Shown here piece after piece: positions 1 through 7,447 of a DNA stretch of 64,000 nt. This DNA is from Paucibacter aquatile (GTDB lineage Bacteria > Pseudomonadota > Gammaproteobacteria > Burkholderiales > Burkholderiaceae_C): assembly GCF_002885975.1 (NCBI RefSeq), contig NZ_POSP01000003.1:1736001-1800000 (forward strand), written 5' to 3'. The translations under genes and the position numbers were made by a program. Under the pieces are notes generated by a model, which did not search any database, had not been told where the DNA came from, and saw nothing but the letters and a program-made list of their open reading frames with translations. Within the stretch, counting starts at the first letter, position 1. Every line of letters starts with the position of its first letter.

Positions 1-183
1 GTACGTCATCTTGCTGAGCACCGCCGTCTCGGCGCTGTTCTTCTTCAACGTGGTCATCACCTGCTCGGGAGACATGCCGAACTTGATGCCGACGACGTCG
101 ACTTCTTCATTGTTGGGGGCGGCCAAGCCCGGCAAAGCCGTCAAGGAAATGGCCAGGCCCAGTAGGTTTTTCTCAAGCTTCAT
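1..183 (-). CDS. Putative secreted protein, partial (C-terminus outside window)
   Basis: Only the first 61 codons are in the window; the gene continues past the left edge. It starts MKLEKNLLGLAISLTALPGL, a short basic N-terminus followed by a hydrophobic stretch and an Ala-Ala site, which reads as a Sec signal peptide. The mature part begins with an acidic segment and a FGMSPEQVMTTLKK-like stretch that recalls short secreted proteins with a helical repeat, but I do not recognise the family. A purine-rich GAGAAGAG lies just upstream of the ATG. It follows the next small secreted gene by 20 bases on the same strand, so the two are probably co-transcribed. Function unknown. Confidence 0.55.
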   Translation of the reverse strand, partial: MKLEKNLLGLAISLTALPGLAAPNNEEVDVVGIKFGMSPEQVMTTLKKNSAETAVLSKMTY

Positions 184-203
184 GAACTCTTCTCTTCGGT
201 GGA

Positions 204-572
204 TCAGCGTTTCGCGACGGCATCGCGCACGATGCTGGCAGTGACTGGCGAACCGATGGCTCCGTTGATCAGTGGATCCTGGTCTCGCCTTGCCGCTTCC
301 GCTGCAGCCTGCAGTACGGCAATAGGTGGCTGATCTGTCCTGCCGCTGATCGATCCGTTCAACGAGGGATCACTGTCCCGCTGTGCCCCAAGCGAAGCTG
401 CGGTCAGCGTCGCCTTCGAGCGAGACTGCGACTCGCTCGATGTGGCTCCGGTGCCCTGCGCGACGCCGTGACTCGATACAGCGACATCGGCATGCCCAGC
501 TTGAACCGTCTGCGTCATCCAAAGCGCCGCCGTGCCCACGATGAACACCGCGCAATTCAATCCAATCCTCAT
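204..572 (-). CDS. Small secreted protein with two internal repeats, unknown function
   Basis: This 122-residue protein starts MRIGLNCAVFIVGTAALWM and has a clear signal peptide with likely cleavage after VQA near residue 25. I chose this ATG because GGGGAGGTAAGG sits right before it; an upstream in-frame ATG at 602 would put that ribosome site inside the gene. The mature part is rich in Ser, Ala and Gln. It carries two similar segments, RDSDPSLNGSISG and RDQDPLINGAIGS, about 30 residues apart, so it may be a small repeat protein. It is probably in an operon with the partial secreted gene downstream and lies divergent to an HTH regulator. No family recognised. Confidence 0.55.
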   Translation of the reverse strand: MRIGLNCAVFIVGTAALWMTQTVQAGHADVAVSSHGVAQGTGATSSESQSRSKATLTAASLGAQRDSDPSLNGSISGRTDQPPIAVLQAAAEAARRDQDPLINGAIGSPVTASIVRDAVAKR

Positions 573-686
573 GTTCCTTACCTCCCCAGGTAGAACCGAC
601 ACGCCGGTCAGACCGGCACCCCAGCACAGCGAACCTGGTCGCTTTCGTGAGCGCAGTGCTGTGCCGTTTCAGCGCGCAGTTTGTAC

Positions 687-710
687 CATATATGCGGGTG
701 CATATATGCG
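687..710. promoter_or_regulatory. Candidate operator: paired CATATATGCG repeats
   Basis: CATATATGCG occurs twice (687-696 and 701-710) with a 14-base period, and the core GCATATATGC is palindromic. It lies between the divergent secreted-protein gene and the HTH gene starting at 735, where an autoregulator would bind. Binding by that regulator is inference. Confidence 0.45.
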
Positions 711-734
711 ACTCCACATCCACCATTTCGGGGG

Positions 735-986
735 ATGCGCAAAGCACAAGATGAACAGGTATTGAAGGCCGCCGCCGCCGAAATCAAGGCGCGCCGCGGA
801 CGCATTGCGATCAGCCAAGAGGAGCTGGCGCACCGCGCCGACGTCCATCGATCCTTCATTGCGCGGCTCGAAGTCGCCCAGACGCAGCCATCGCTCGCCG
901 TCTTGATACGGATCGCCGAGGCCTTGGAAACGGATGCCGCCGACATGGTTCGCTCGATCGTGGAGCGCAGCAGGAACGAGTCGTAG
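735..986 (+). CDS. XRE-family (Cro/C1-type) HTH transcriptional regulator
   Basis: This 83-residue protein is essentially one helix-turn-helix domain. The segment ISQEELAHRADVHRSFIARL (residues about 28-47) has the Cro/C1 pattern of a Q-E-E-L-A helix, a turn, and a recognition helix, followed by a PSLAVLIRIAEAL helix typical of XRE proteins. The start chosen is the ATG after GGGG at 731-734; in-frame codons further upstream would run into the candidate operator. Short single-domain XRE proteins in islands usually control the adjacent divergent genes and themselves. An antitoxin role is possible, but no toxin-like partner is adjacent. Confidence 0.75.
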   Translation: MRKAQDEQVLKAAAAEIKARRGRIAISQEELAHRADVHRSFIARLEVAQTQPSLAVLIRIAEALETDAADMVRSIVERSRNES

Positions 987-1381
987 TTCGTTCGCAAGCA
1001 TGTGCTGCGCTGCCAACGAACGACAGAGTCCCTGCGGATCGTGGTAGCTGCTGGGTGGTCATCGTGCTACCTTTGACAGCACGATGCTGAAGAAGCAGAC
1101 CCATACAACCGATCCGATGCAAGCCTCCGCTGAGGCATCCGGGCCTCGTCTCAACACGGCACTGCACGCGCGCCTCCAGGCCGAGGGCAGCGCGAAACCG
1201 AGCACATACGCGTCCGCGATGGCTGCACTTGAGAAAATTCGACGGCAGCGCCAATCCGGCAGCTAAATCCCGCTCAGTCAGTCTGCGCGCAGCGCGTGGT
1301 CCTGCAAAAAGGCCAAGCCAGCGGGATCACTATCGATGGAACGGCGGCGACGAATCGCCGCCGCGCCCAGACGCTGCCGTT
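987..1381. other. Mostly non-coding stretch with an inverted repeat
   Basis: The clearest structure is a perfect nine-base inverted repeat, CATCGTGCT (1060-1068) and AGCACGATG (1078-1086), with a nine-base loop that contains TTGACA. It could be an operator or an RNA hairpin. The only reading frame of any length is a doubtful 60-codon frame beginning inside the repeat, listed separately. Confidence 0.35.
1084..1266 (+). CDS. Doubtful short hypothetical protein
   Basis: A 60-residue frame starting MLKKQTHTTDPMQASAEA and ending in a basic segment IRRQRQSGS. Its composition is plausible for a small island protein, with amphipathic Ala-rich stretches, but the start codon lies inside an inverted repeat, there is no clear ribosome site, and no domain is recognisable. 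It would run convergently into the recombinase-like gene. It is kept only because nothing else explains this interval; a chance frame is equally likely. Confidence 0.2.
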   Translation: MLKKQTHTTDPMQASAEASGPRLNTALHARLQAEGSAKPSTYASAMAALEKIRRQRQSGS

Positions 1382-2866
1382 CTACCGCCTCAAGCTCACC
1401 CCGCTTCGTGACCTATTGCTTGCCTCCTTGAGCATGTCGAGTCCGGCAGTCGACGCCGGCCGCACCGGCCGCGCCGTCTGCACGGTGTCCTTCACGATGC
1501 TGGCGACGCGCGTCTTGTGAGAGCGCCGCCCGCCGGTGCCCCAGTTCACGCCGTACCACTTCGTGGTCTGCGCCGAGCTCTCGCCGATGACGGCCGCGAT
1601 GTCGGCCGAGTCCCAGCCTTCGGCGCGCAGGTCGGAGACCAGCGCATGCCGGAACAAATAGGCCGACAGCAGGATGTCGTTCGCCCTGGGCGGGTCATGG
1701 CGCGGGAACAGCTTCTCCGACACGCGCCCGATGAAGGCGCGCAGCGCATCGGGATCCGCTGACACGGTCAGCGCCGTGGCCTGATTGACCTTGTCATAGG
1801 CCCAGGCCGGCAGCGCCTCCCGCGTCAGCTCGAACTGCCGCCAGGGCTGCCCTGCCCCATCGCGGACCTTGCCGCCCTCGATGCGCACCTGGATCCGATC
1901 GCCCTTCATCTCCATCGCGACGCCCTTCTCCAACTCGACCGGCCGCAGGCCGCAGGCGTCGAGCAGGGCGCAAGGCATGGCGTACTGGGCCGAGCTCGCC
2001 ACGGCCTCGAGGAAGCCCTCCCGCCAACCCATTGGCAGCCGTTTCAGCATGCGGCTCTTGGAGCTGGCGGGTTCGGACTTACAACCGACCGCAGCCAGGC
2101 AGACATCCCGATCAAGCAGGTACGCATGCCCCAGGGTTGGCAGCTCTTGCTGGAGTTGTTTCACCACGGCGGGCCGCAGGCCCAGGAAGTCCGGCTTGCC
2201 CTGCAGCGACGTCAGCACCCGCAGGCTGCTGCGCACCGCGCTGACGGCGCGATGACGCAGGGCCGATCGCATGGCCCTGAAGGTCTGAGCCTTGCCGGCC
2301 CAGCCGCCCATCACCCGGACCAGCCGGTCGCCATAGCTGCCCTGGACTTCCTCCATGGCCTCATCCACCAGCAGCTGCTTGCGTTCGTAGTCCTCGAGGG
2401 AGGATGGCTTCGGTTCCGTATCCTTGCGCGCTTCGCGTGCGGCATCGACGGCGTTGAGCAGCGTCTGCGCTGCTTCGATGACGCCTTCCATCGTGTGCGG
2501 TGCGACTTCGTTGGCGAATACAGCTTCGATCGCGTTGCGCATCGAGACGGAGGTCTGCGCCACCCCGGCGAGCTGCGCCCGCCTGCTTGCTTCGCAGGCC
2601 GCAGCTGGCACGGCCCCGGCTGCCGGTGCTGCCGCACCGACACCCGACGCCCCGCCACCCGCATCCCGCTGCGCGAAGCCCCTCTGGCTGTGCGCACCAA
2701 GCCCATTCGGGCTTTGTGCGTGAGACATTACCGAACGAGGAGTTGCTTCACAGTAACTTTCGTCCGGTAATGTCCTGGCGGACGCTTCGCGATCGTTGGG
2801 TTTCGTTTTCGTTGTGGCTCCGACGGCCTTGGTTTCTTCGTTGTCGTTGGGCGTGGCGGCGTTCAT
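1382..2866 (-). CDS. Tyrosine-recombinase-like (integrase) protein with altered active site
   Basis: This 494-residue protein has a low-complexity Ala/Gly-rich N-terminal third, a helical middle (about 100-250), and a C-terminal half with the layout of a phage-type integrase. Box I is CGLRPVELEK (Arg308). Box II appears as YLFRHALVSDLRAEGW (Arg406), followed by IAAVIGESSAQTTKWYG with candidate nucleophile Tyr438. Two usual histidines look replaced: the HxxR position is Tyr403 and the GH before the tyrosine is Gly-Glu429. Strand exchange may therefore be altered or lost. The ATG overlaps the parB stop as ATGA, so translation is probably coupled. It is the last gene of the five-gene operon starting at 6585. 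Role as island integrase is inference. Confidence 0.65.
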   Translation of the reverse strand: MNAATPNDNEETKAVGATTKTKPNDREASARTLPDESYCEATPRSVMSHAQSPNGLGAHSQRGFAQRDAGGGASGVGAAAPAAGAVPAAACEASRRAQLAGVAQTSVSMRNAIEAVFANEVAPHTMEGVIEAAQTLLNAVDAAREARKDTEPKPSSLEDYERKQLLVDEAMEEVQGSYGDRLVRVMGGWAGKAQTFRAMRSALRHRAVSAVRSSLRVLTSLQGKPDFLGLRPAVVKQLQQELPTLGHAYLLDRDVCLAAVGCKSEPASSKSRMLKRLPMGWREGFLEAVASSAQYAMPCALLDACGLRPVELEKGVAMEMKGDRIQVRIEGGKVRDGAGQPWRQFELTREALPAWAYDKVNQATALTVSADPDALRAFIGRVSEKLFPRHDPPRANDILLSAYLFRHALVSDLRAEGWDSADIAAVIGESSAQTTKWYGVNWGTGGRRSHKTRVASIVKDTVQTARPVRPASTAGLDMLKEASNRSRSGVSLRR

Positions 2867-4002
2867 GCGACCTCCTTCGCTGGGAGCGGCGGCGTGGCCT
2901 GAGCGGCCTCGTTGCCGGCATCGGCCATGGCGACGGCGCCTGCCGGCACCACCGCCTCGGCCTTCGGCTTGGCCAGCACCTTGTTCTGCAGGAAGCCTTG
3001 CACCAGCTCCAGCAGCTTGCGGCGCTGCAGCTCCGACATGGCCGCATCCAGCCGGATGGCGAGTGCGCCCTGGGCCGACATCAGCCATTCGCCCACCGGC
3101 CTGCCGTGGCAGACCAGCGGCTCGGGCTTCGGCTCGACCGGCCTGGCAGGCGCAGCACCCGTTTTGCACGGTGCAAAACCGTCACTGCCTTCTCCCTTCT
3201 CCGCGGCGGCTGCGTCCGCTGCTGCCTTCACCGCGTCCCGGTAGCGTTGCAGCACCTCGGCGCGCGTCAGCGGCTGAGCCGACTGCGTGATGAGCGCGGC
3301 TTCACGCAACACAGCCTCGGGCTGGGCAGACCAAGCGTCCTTCAGCGTCTTGATGTCCTGAACGCGGATCTCGCGCGGCGAGGCGAAGGCCTCGATCATC
3401 TCGTCGGGCAAAGCAGCCAGGTCCTTGGCCCGGCTGACCTTTGAGCTGCTGATGCCCAGCAGCGCGGCCAGCTCACCCTGCGTCCCGGGCTTCAGCGTCG
3501 TGGCGGCGTGCTTGAGCTGCTGGGCGATTTCGTAGGCAGAAAGCTCATCCCTGCCCGTGTTCTCGCGGATGCGCTCGACGCAGTCGGCCTCCGGCGGGGT
3601 CTCGGCCCCGATGGACATGGCGTGCACCTTCAGCCCTTCCAACTGGCAGGCCCGCAGGCGCCGCTCACCGAAGACCAGCAGGTAGCGACCTGGCTGGCCC
3701 TCGATCGCCCGGACCAGGATGGGCTGGCTGTTGCGGCCGGCGGAGGCGATGTTGATCCGCAGCTCTTCGAACTTCGGATCATCGGCAAAGTCCTTCAGCC
3801 GGTTGAAGGTGTCCGGCACGATGACGGCGTGCGGATCGAGCTCGTGGATCACGAGCGGAGTCTTGGGTAGGCCTGGCTTGCGCAGCGGCAACGCCGGGAC
3901 TGGCGGGCTCAGCGTCTCGGAGGGAAGGATGATGTCCACCTCGTCATCCAGCGCAGGGATGTCTTGGGCAGGGTCGATCAACGACGACGAGTTCGCGTCC
4001 AT
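2863..4002 (-). CDS. ParB-family DNA-binding protein
   Basis: A 379-residue protein with the ParB/Spo0J order. The N-terminal ParB domain spans about residues 50-140 and has the box FGERRLRACQLEGL (residues 111-124, with the GERR signature). An HTH follows (GELAALLGISSSKVSRAKDL, about 185-205), and then a long Ala/Pro/Lys-rich tail. The start is the ATG after GGAGCTTCCT; upstream in-frame codons lack a ribosome site. Canonical ParB proteins bind parS and use CTP, and pair with ParA; no ParA is in the window. Its place between a zinc-ribbon gene and a recombinase suggests island maintenance or regulation rather than chromosome segregation. A gap of 229 bases before it could hold an internal promoter, but I see no convincing one. 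Confidence 0.75.
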   Translation of the reverse strand: MDANSSSLIDPAQDIPALDDEVDIILPSETLSPPVPALPLRKPGLPKTPLVIHELDPHAVIVPDTFNRLKDFADDPKFEELRINIASAGRNSQPILVRAIEGQPGRYLLVFGERRLRACQLEGLKVHAMSIGAETPPEADCVERIRENTGRDELSAYEIAQQLKHAATTLKPGTQGELAALLGISSSKVSRAKDLAALPDEMIEAFASPREIRVQDIKTLKDAWSAQPEAVLREAALITQSAQPLTRAEVLQRYRDAVKAAADAAAAEKGEGSDGFAPCKTGAAPARPVEPKPEPLVCHGRPVGEWLMSAQGALAIRLDAAMSELQRRKLLELVQGFLQNKVLAKPKAEAVVPAGAVAMADAGNEAAQATPPLPAKEVA

Positions 4003-4231
4003 AGGAAGCTCCAGAAAGGGATACGGAGGAAGCCGGCGCTGGCGAGCACCGGCGATGCTGCGAGCCGTCGGAATGCCGACAGCTCTTCTCGAATGCACTA
4101 CTGGGCAAGAGCCGCACGCGCCGTCCTCGGCGTGGGCTGCTCTTGCCTGGTCAGCTCAAGTTCAGAGTAGCAATTCGGATCGCGCTTGTGGGCCGATCGG
4201 CCTCGCAACACCCCTGCTCATTTCGGCGAAT

Positions 4232-4849
4232 TCAGGCGGACCGGGGCGGCAAGACGCTCTGCACACGCTGCAGTTGCGCGACCCACTGGCGGAAACCGGC
4301 GGCATCCATGGCAGGGCCGGTCGCGTCGTCGCGGCGGGCTGCGCGGACGAAGGCTTTCCTCAGGACATCTGGAACGCGCCGCGCATCGTCGGCGCTGCCG
4401 CCGATGGCGATCAGGCCCGGGTATTTGACGGTGTCATCGATGGCGCGATGCAGCAGTTCCGGTGCGGCGCAGCGCGCGCACAGCACCGCCACATCGCTCA
4501 TATCGAACCGACGCAGGAGCCCGGGCTTGCCACATTGGCGGCATATAAAGCACGAGCGCCGCGCGCAGCGGCGCGCAATGCCGGTCAGCACCTCGTCGGC
4601 CCAGGGCATGTCGAGTTCGAGCAGGCCGTTGTCCCAGTCAACGCTGAGGTACATCAACGAGAACTCGCGGTCCGGCGTCCGGGCATTGACCAGTTGTCGC
4701 ATCGTCTTCCGCCAAAGCGCCAGCCAGCCGGTCGGTATGACCCCGTAGACTTGGGCGGCGATTTGAAGGGAGTCCTTGGCGGGTAGGTCTTGCGCATACC
4801 AGCGGGAGCCCGAAGACATCGAACAGTCAGTCATTGCGTTGGAATCCAT
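4232..4849 (-). CDS. Zinc-ribbon protein of unknown function in island operon
   Basis: This 205-residue protein carries a four-cysteine zinc-ribbon pattern: Cys103-x2-Cys106 (CRQC) and Cys124-x2-Cys127 (CARC), separated by 17 residues, with extra cysteines at 95 and 100. The N-terminal half is aromatic-rich (around residues 35-85) and may be a small alpha/beta domain. I place the start at MDSNAMTDC, 13 bases after the upstream ATPase stop; a second ATG lies five codons on, and no strong ribosome site distinguishes them. Zinc ribbons of this kind often sit in transposition- or replication-associated proteins, but I do not recognise the family. Its position suggests it works with the AAA+ ATPase. 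Confidence 0.6.
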   Translation of the reverse strand: MDSNAMTDCSMSSGSRWYAQDLPAKDSLQIAAQVYGVIPTGWLALWRKTMRQLVNARTPDREFSLMYLSVDWDNGLLELDMPWADEVLTGIARRCARRSCFICRQCGKPGLLRRFDMSDVAVLCARCAAPELLHRAIDDTVKYPGLIAIGGSADDARRVPDVLRKAFVRAARRDDATGPAMDAAGFRQWVAQLQRVQSVLPPRSA

Positions 4850-4862
4850 GAGGAGGAAGCCG

Positions 4863-5936
4863 TCAGGCAAACCCGATGCGTCGACGGGCCGACTGTTGTT
4901 GCATCGGCAGATCGGTGACGCGAATCGTTGAACGGCCGGCCAGCGCAGCTGCGCCGAGCGCGCTGCGCAGCACACGGGTCAGGTCACGCGGCACGGACTC
5001 GGCCAGCTCCTCCGCGACCGCCCTTGGCAGCTCAGGGTCAAAGTGAGCCGCCCAGTTGCCGGCAGCGACGATGTCTCGATACACGGTCGCCGTGATCGCA
5101 CGCATCTGCTCTGGCGTCGGCGTTGCAACCTGGAACTGCATGCAGCGCGACAGCAAAGGCTCGGCAATCAACGAGACCTCGTTCGAGGTGCAGATCCAAC
5201 GCAGGCCGCTCAAGTTCAGAGGCATCTGCAGGCCGTCATCCACGTAGCGGGCCGCCGTGCTGGCTTCGAGCAGTTCGTACAGGGGCAAGGTCGGGTTGTG
5301 GTTCGCGTCGACGGCGGCTTTGTCGAGTTCATCGACCACCACCACGGCATCGGGTGCGCCCCGCTCGACCAGGGAACGCACGAGATACCCTGGCCCGCCA
5401 TTGGAGTATTGCGCGTTCAAGCCCCCCAAACCAAAGCTCGCCGTGGCCTGCGTCATGCTGAACTGCAGCAACGGCGCCTGCAATGTCGCAGCGAAGGCCC
5501 GGGCGAAGGCCGATTTACCAATGCCGGGTGGACCGTTCAGCAAAATTGGCGCCAAGTGCAGCGGTCCGCCTGGCGCCAGCCGGGCCAGGGCGGCAGCGCG
5601 ACGCACATGGTCGACTGCCGGCGCAAAGTTGGGGAACCTGTTGGCGAGTTCGATCAGGACACTGTCTGCGGGCACTGGGCTGCAAGGCCAGCAAGGGTCA
5701 CGCTGTTCCAGCGCCTGGAGGAGCTTGCGAGCGCTGGCACCGCCGTCACTGCGATCACTAGACCAGAAGGCCTGGAACTGCGCCAGCTCATTGCGGTCGT
5801 AGACCTGGATACTGCGGCCCAGATGCTGGGCCTGCTGTTCGTCGTCGAAGCTGCGCTGGGAGGCAGCAAGGAGGTTTTCTACGTAGAAACTGAGCTGAGC
5901 GCGGTCGGCGCTGCGAGGTGTCTCGGTCTTATGCAT
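4863..5936 (-). CDS. AAA+ ATPase (Lon/MoxR-like ATPase domain)
   Basis: A 357-residue protein with one AAA+ module. Walker A is GPPGIGKS (135-142), Walker B is VVVVDELDK (198-206), and sensor-type ICTSNE and arginine-finger-like LLSRCMQF segments follow. The residues after Walker B resemble the Lon ATPase domain, but there is no Lon peptidase domain. The first 120 residues are helical and unlike known targeting domains. The ATG at 5936 follows GGAGG; a GTG one codon earlier is possible. It sits 13 bases after the LAGLIDADG gene and 13 before the zinc-ribbon gene, so all three are one transcript. A DNA-loading or remodelling motor for the element is the best inference. Confidence 0.75.
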   Translation of the reverse strand: MHKTETPRSADRAQLSFYVENLLAASQRSFDDEQQAQHLGRSIQVYDRNELAQFQAFWSSDRSDGGASARKLLQALEQRDPCWPCSPVPADSVLIELANRFPNFAPAVDHVRRAAALARLAPGGPLHLAPILLNGPPGIGKSAFARAFAATLQAPLLQFSMTQATASFGLGGLNAQYSNGGPGYLVRSLVERGAPDAVVVVDELDKAAVDANHNPTLPLYELLEASTAARYVDDGLQMPLNLSGLRWICTSNEVSLIAEPLLSRCMQFQVATPTPEQMRAITATVYRDIVAAGNWAAHFDPELPRAVAEELAESVPRDLTRVLRSALGAAALAGRSTIRVTDLPMQQQSARRRIGFA

Positions 5937-5949
5937 CACAGCCTCCGGC

Positions 5950-6585
5950 TCAGCTACGCTTTAAATCGGACATTCGCTCGTAGTACCACTCGCGCAGTTC
6001 CCACAAGGCGGGCGGGCAGCCTCGCGGCCCGGTGTGGCGATGGATGTCGCAGCGCTGACGAAACTCAGCCGCCAGTGCCGCCTGCGGCTTCTTGCGCCGC
6101 AGGTGTTCGTAGAGCCGTTCAAGCACGTCGAAAGCCTTGACCCCGTCATAGGTCAGGTTGTGACAGGTCCTGTTCTGTTTGAACGTGGGCTTGGCGCTGT
6201 ACAGCCGCCCAGGGACACCGACGGCCCATTCAAATTCCTTGAGCAGCATCTCGTCGTTCTGCGCAATCTGCAGCCGCAGCCGATAAGTCGGCCGGCGGCC
6301 ACTGGTGCCATAGGTCTGGCGCGCAATATGGATACAGCCCTCGCCATCCAGGACGCCCGCCGCCCACCCCAGATCAGCATCGCATGCATGCCGACGCTGC
6401 GAAACCGGGCTGAGCAGCCGAGCCGTCTGCAAGGGCTTGCTGGCTACGCCTGCACCGCACCTTCGGATGCGTTGAGGTCGCCGGTCATGGCTATTGCCTG
6501 GAATTCCAGGGGCTACGGCCATGTCGGCTTGCTCTGGAACAGCCACTGCATTGGGTTGCTCCATGTGTTCGTTAACTTTGCGCAT
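5950..6585 (-). CDS. LAGLIDADG-family homing endonuclease-like protein
   Basis: A 211-residue protein whose first 70 residues are disordered-looking, followed by WAAGVLDGEGCI (residues 74-85). This matches the LAGLIDADG helix-plus-catalytic-acid motif in its common LxGxxDGEGxI form. The rest (about 85-190) alternates strands and helices as in single-motif enzymes, which dimerise. Only one motif is visible. Start is the ATG after AAGGGAGATTG. It is free-standing, not inside an intron or intein, and leads the operon that continues to the recombinase-like gene. In phages and islands such proteins can act as nicking or cleaving enzymes, or become regulators. Activity here is unproven. Confidence 0.7.
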   Translation of the reverse strand: MRKVNEHMEQPNAVAVPEQADMAVAPGIPGNSHDRRPQRIRRCGAGVASKPLQTARLLSPVSQRRHACDADLGWAAGVLDGEGCIHIARQTYGTSGRRPTYRLRLQIAQNDEMLLKEFEWAVGVPGRLYSAKPTFKQNRTCHNLTYDGVKAFDVLERLYEHLRRKKPQAALAAEFRQRCDIHRHTGPRGCPPALWELREWYYERMSDLKRS

Positions 6586-6609
6586 CAATCTCCCTTCAAG
6601 ACCAAAAGT

Positions 6610-6621
6610 TGCGTATACGCA
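6610..6621. promoter_or_regulatory. Candidate operator: perfect palindrome TGCGTATACGCA
   Basis: A 12-base perfect palindrome lies 25 bases before the LAGLIDADG start and between it and the divergent HTH gene. Overlapping ATCATGAT (6621-6628) and TGATCA (6625-6630) are also palindromic. It resembles TGCATATATGCG at 699-710, so the two sites may be read by related regulators; that is inference. Confidence 0.45.
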
Positions 6622-6737
6622 TCATGATCAATTAACAGGCGATCATCAAGAGTTTGGAGTCCTGTCAGGTCCATAGGTCGCGTTTACACAACACATCGCA
6701 TCCATAATGACTAGATACAAGATGCGTGGTGACCGAG

Positions 6738-7076
6738 ATGATTCGTATCCGACTGGCTGAATTGATGGCCGAACACAGCTTCCGAGCGGGTCGCCGGGTT
6801 GAGTGGCGTGAGGTCGCAGAGGCCACCGGAATTCACCGGGCCACCCTGTCAAAGATGGTGTCGTCGATCGGCTACAACGCCACGATCGCCAACATTGACC
6901 GCTTGTGCCGCTACTTCGAATGCACAACCGGGGATCTGCTTGTTTATGTGCCGGACGAGGACGCGCCGGCGGCCGTAAAGGCCTCGTTTAAGGGACCGAA
7001 GGCAAACACAGAGGCAGCGGGAGCCGGCGCGCGTGCGCGCTATGGAAAGCGCGACGCTGGCGGGTCTTCGACATAG
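6738..7076 (+). CDS. XRE-family HTH regulator, divergent to the island operon
   Basis: A 112-residue protein beginning MIRIRLAELMAE. The region VEWREVAEATGIHRATLSKM (about 22-41) is a Cro-type HTH, followed by a helix ending FECTTGDLLVYVPDE, which is typical of the small HTH_26-like XRE proteins found in islands. The tail is basic and Gly/Ala-rich. GTG codons at 6726 and 6729 are in frame and could also serve as starts; the ATG fits the family N-terminus best. It faces the LAGLIDADG-led operon across a region with palindromes, so it is the likely repressor of that operon. Confidence 0.75.
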   Translation: MIRIRLAELMAEHSFRAGRRVEWREVAEATGIHRATLSKMVSSIGYNATIANIDRLCRYFECTTGDLLVYVPDEDAPAAVKASFKGPKANTEAAGAGARARYGKRDAGGSST

Positions 7077-7447
7077 GGCCTCCCCGATGAGTTCGATCGA
7101 CCCATGTGACCTAATGCGACCGCTGGAGCAGATCAGCGCAGCGGCCCCCCGCATGGCATTATTCAGTCTTCAAACCCACGATAGAGTCCGATAACCCTGG
7201 ATACGTGCTTGGATACAGGATTAGATTCGCTCACGCAGGGCGTACGACCCCATGGTGCCAGCCCTCGTCATTCTGCTCAGCGTTGAGCTGGCGAGCACCC
7301 ATGCCGACAGCAACGTCATCCAGCATCAACGAAGTCGCATGCCAGGCGCTATGTCGAGCGCCCGGATGTCAGCGCTGACACCAATCTGCAATAGCCATGT
7401 GTGATGGCACACTCTCGCGGCGGCCAGGGAGGTCGTACGGAGAAAAA
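7077..7447. other. Intergenic region upstream of the ParB-like/methyltransferase pair
   Basis: No convincing gene. It should contain the promoter for the plus-strand pair. A CTGACA at 7375-7380 is a possible -35 element, but no good -10 follows at the right distance. The only firm signal is the CGGAGAAAA ribosome site just before 7448. Confidence 0.4.

Noticed and set aside
735..1266. A toxin-antitoxin pair made of the HTH gene and the 60-codon frame
   Set aside because: The second frame lacks a ribosome site and any toxin motif, and starts inside an inverted repeat.
2863..4002. A plasmid partition locus, given the ParB protein
   Set aside because: There is no ParA and no visible parS repeat, and the neighbours are recombination and ATPase genes.
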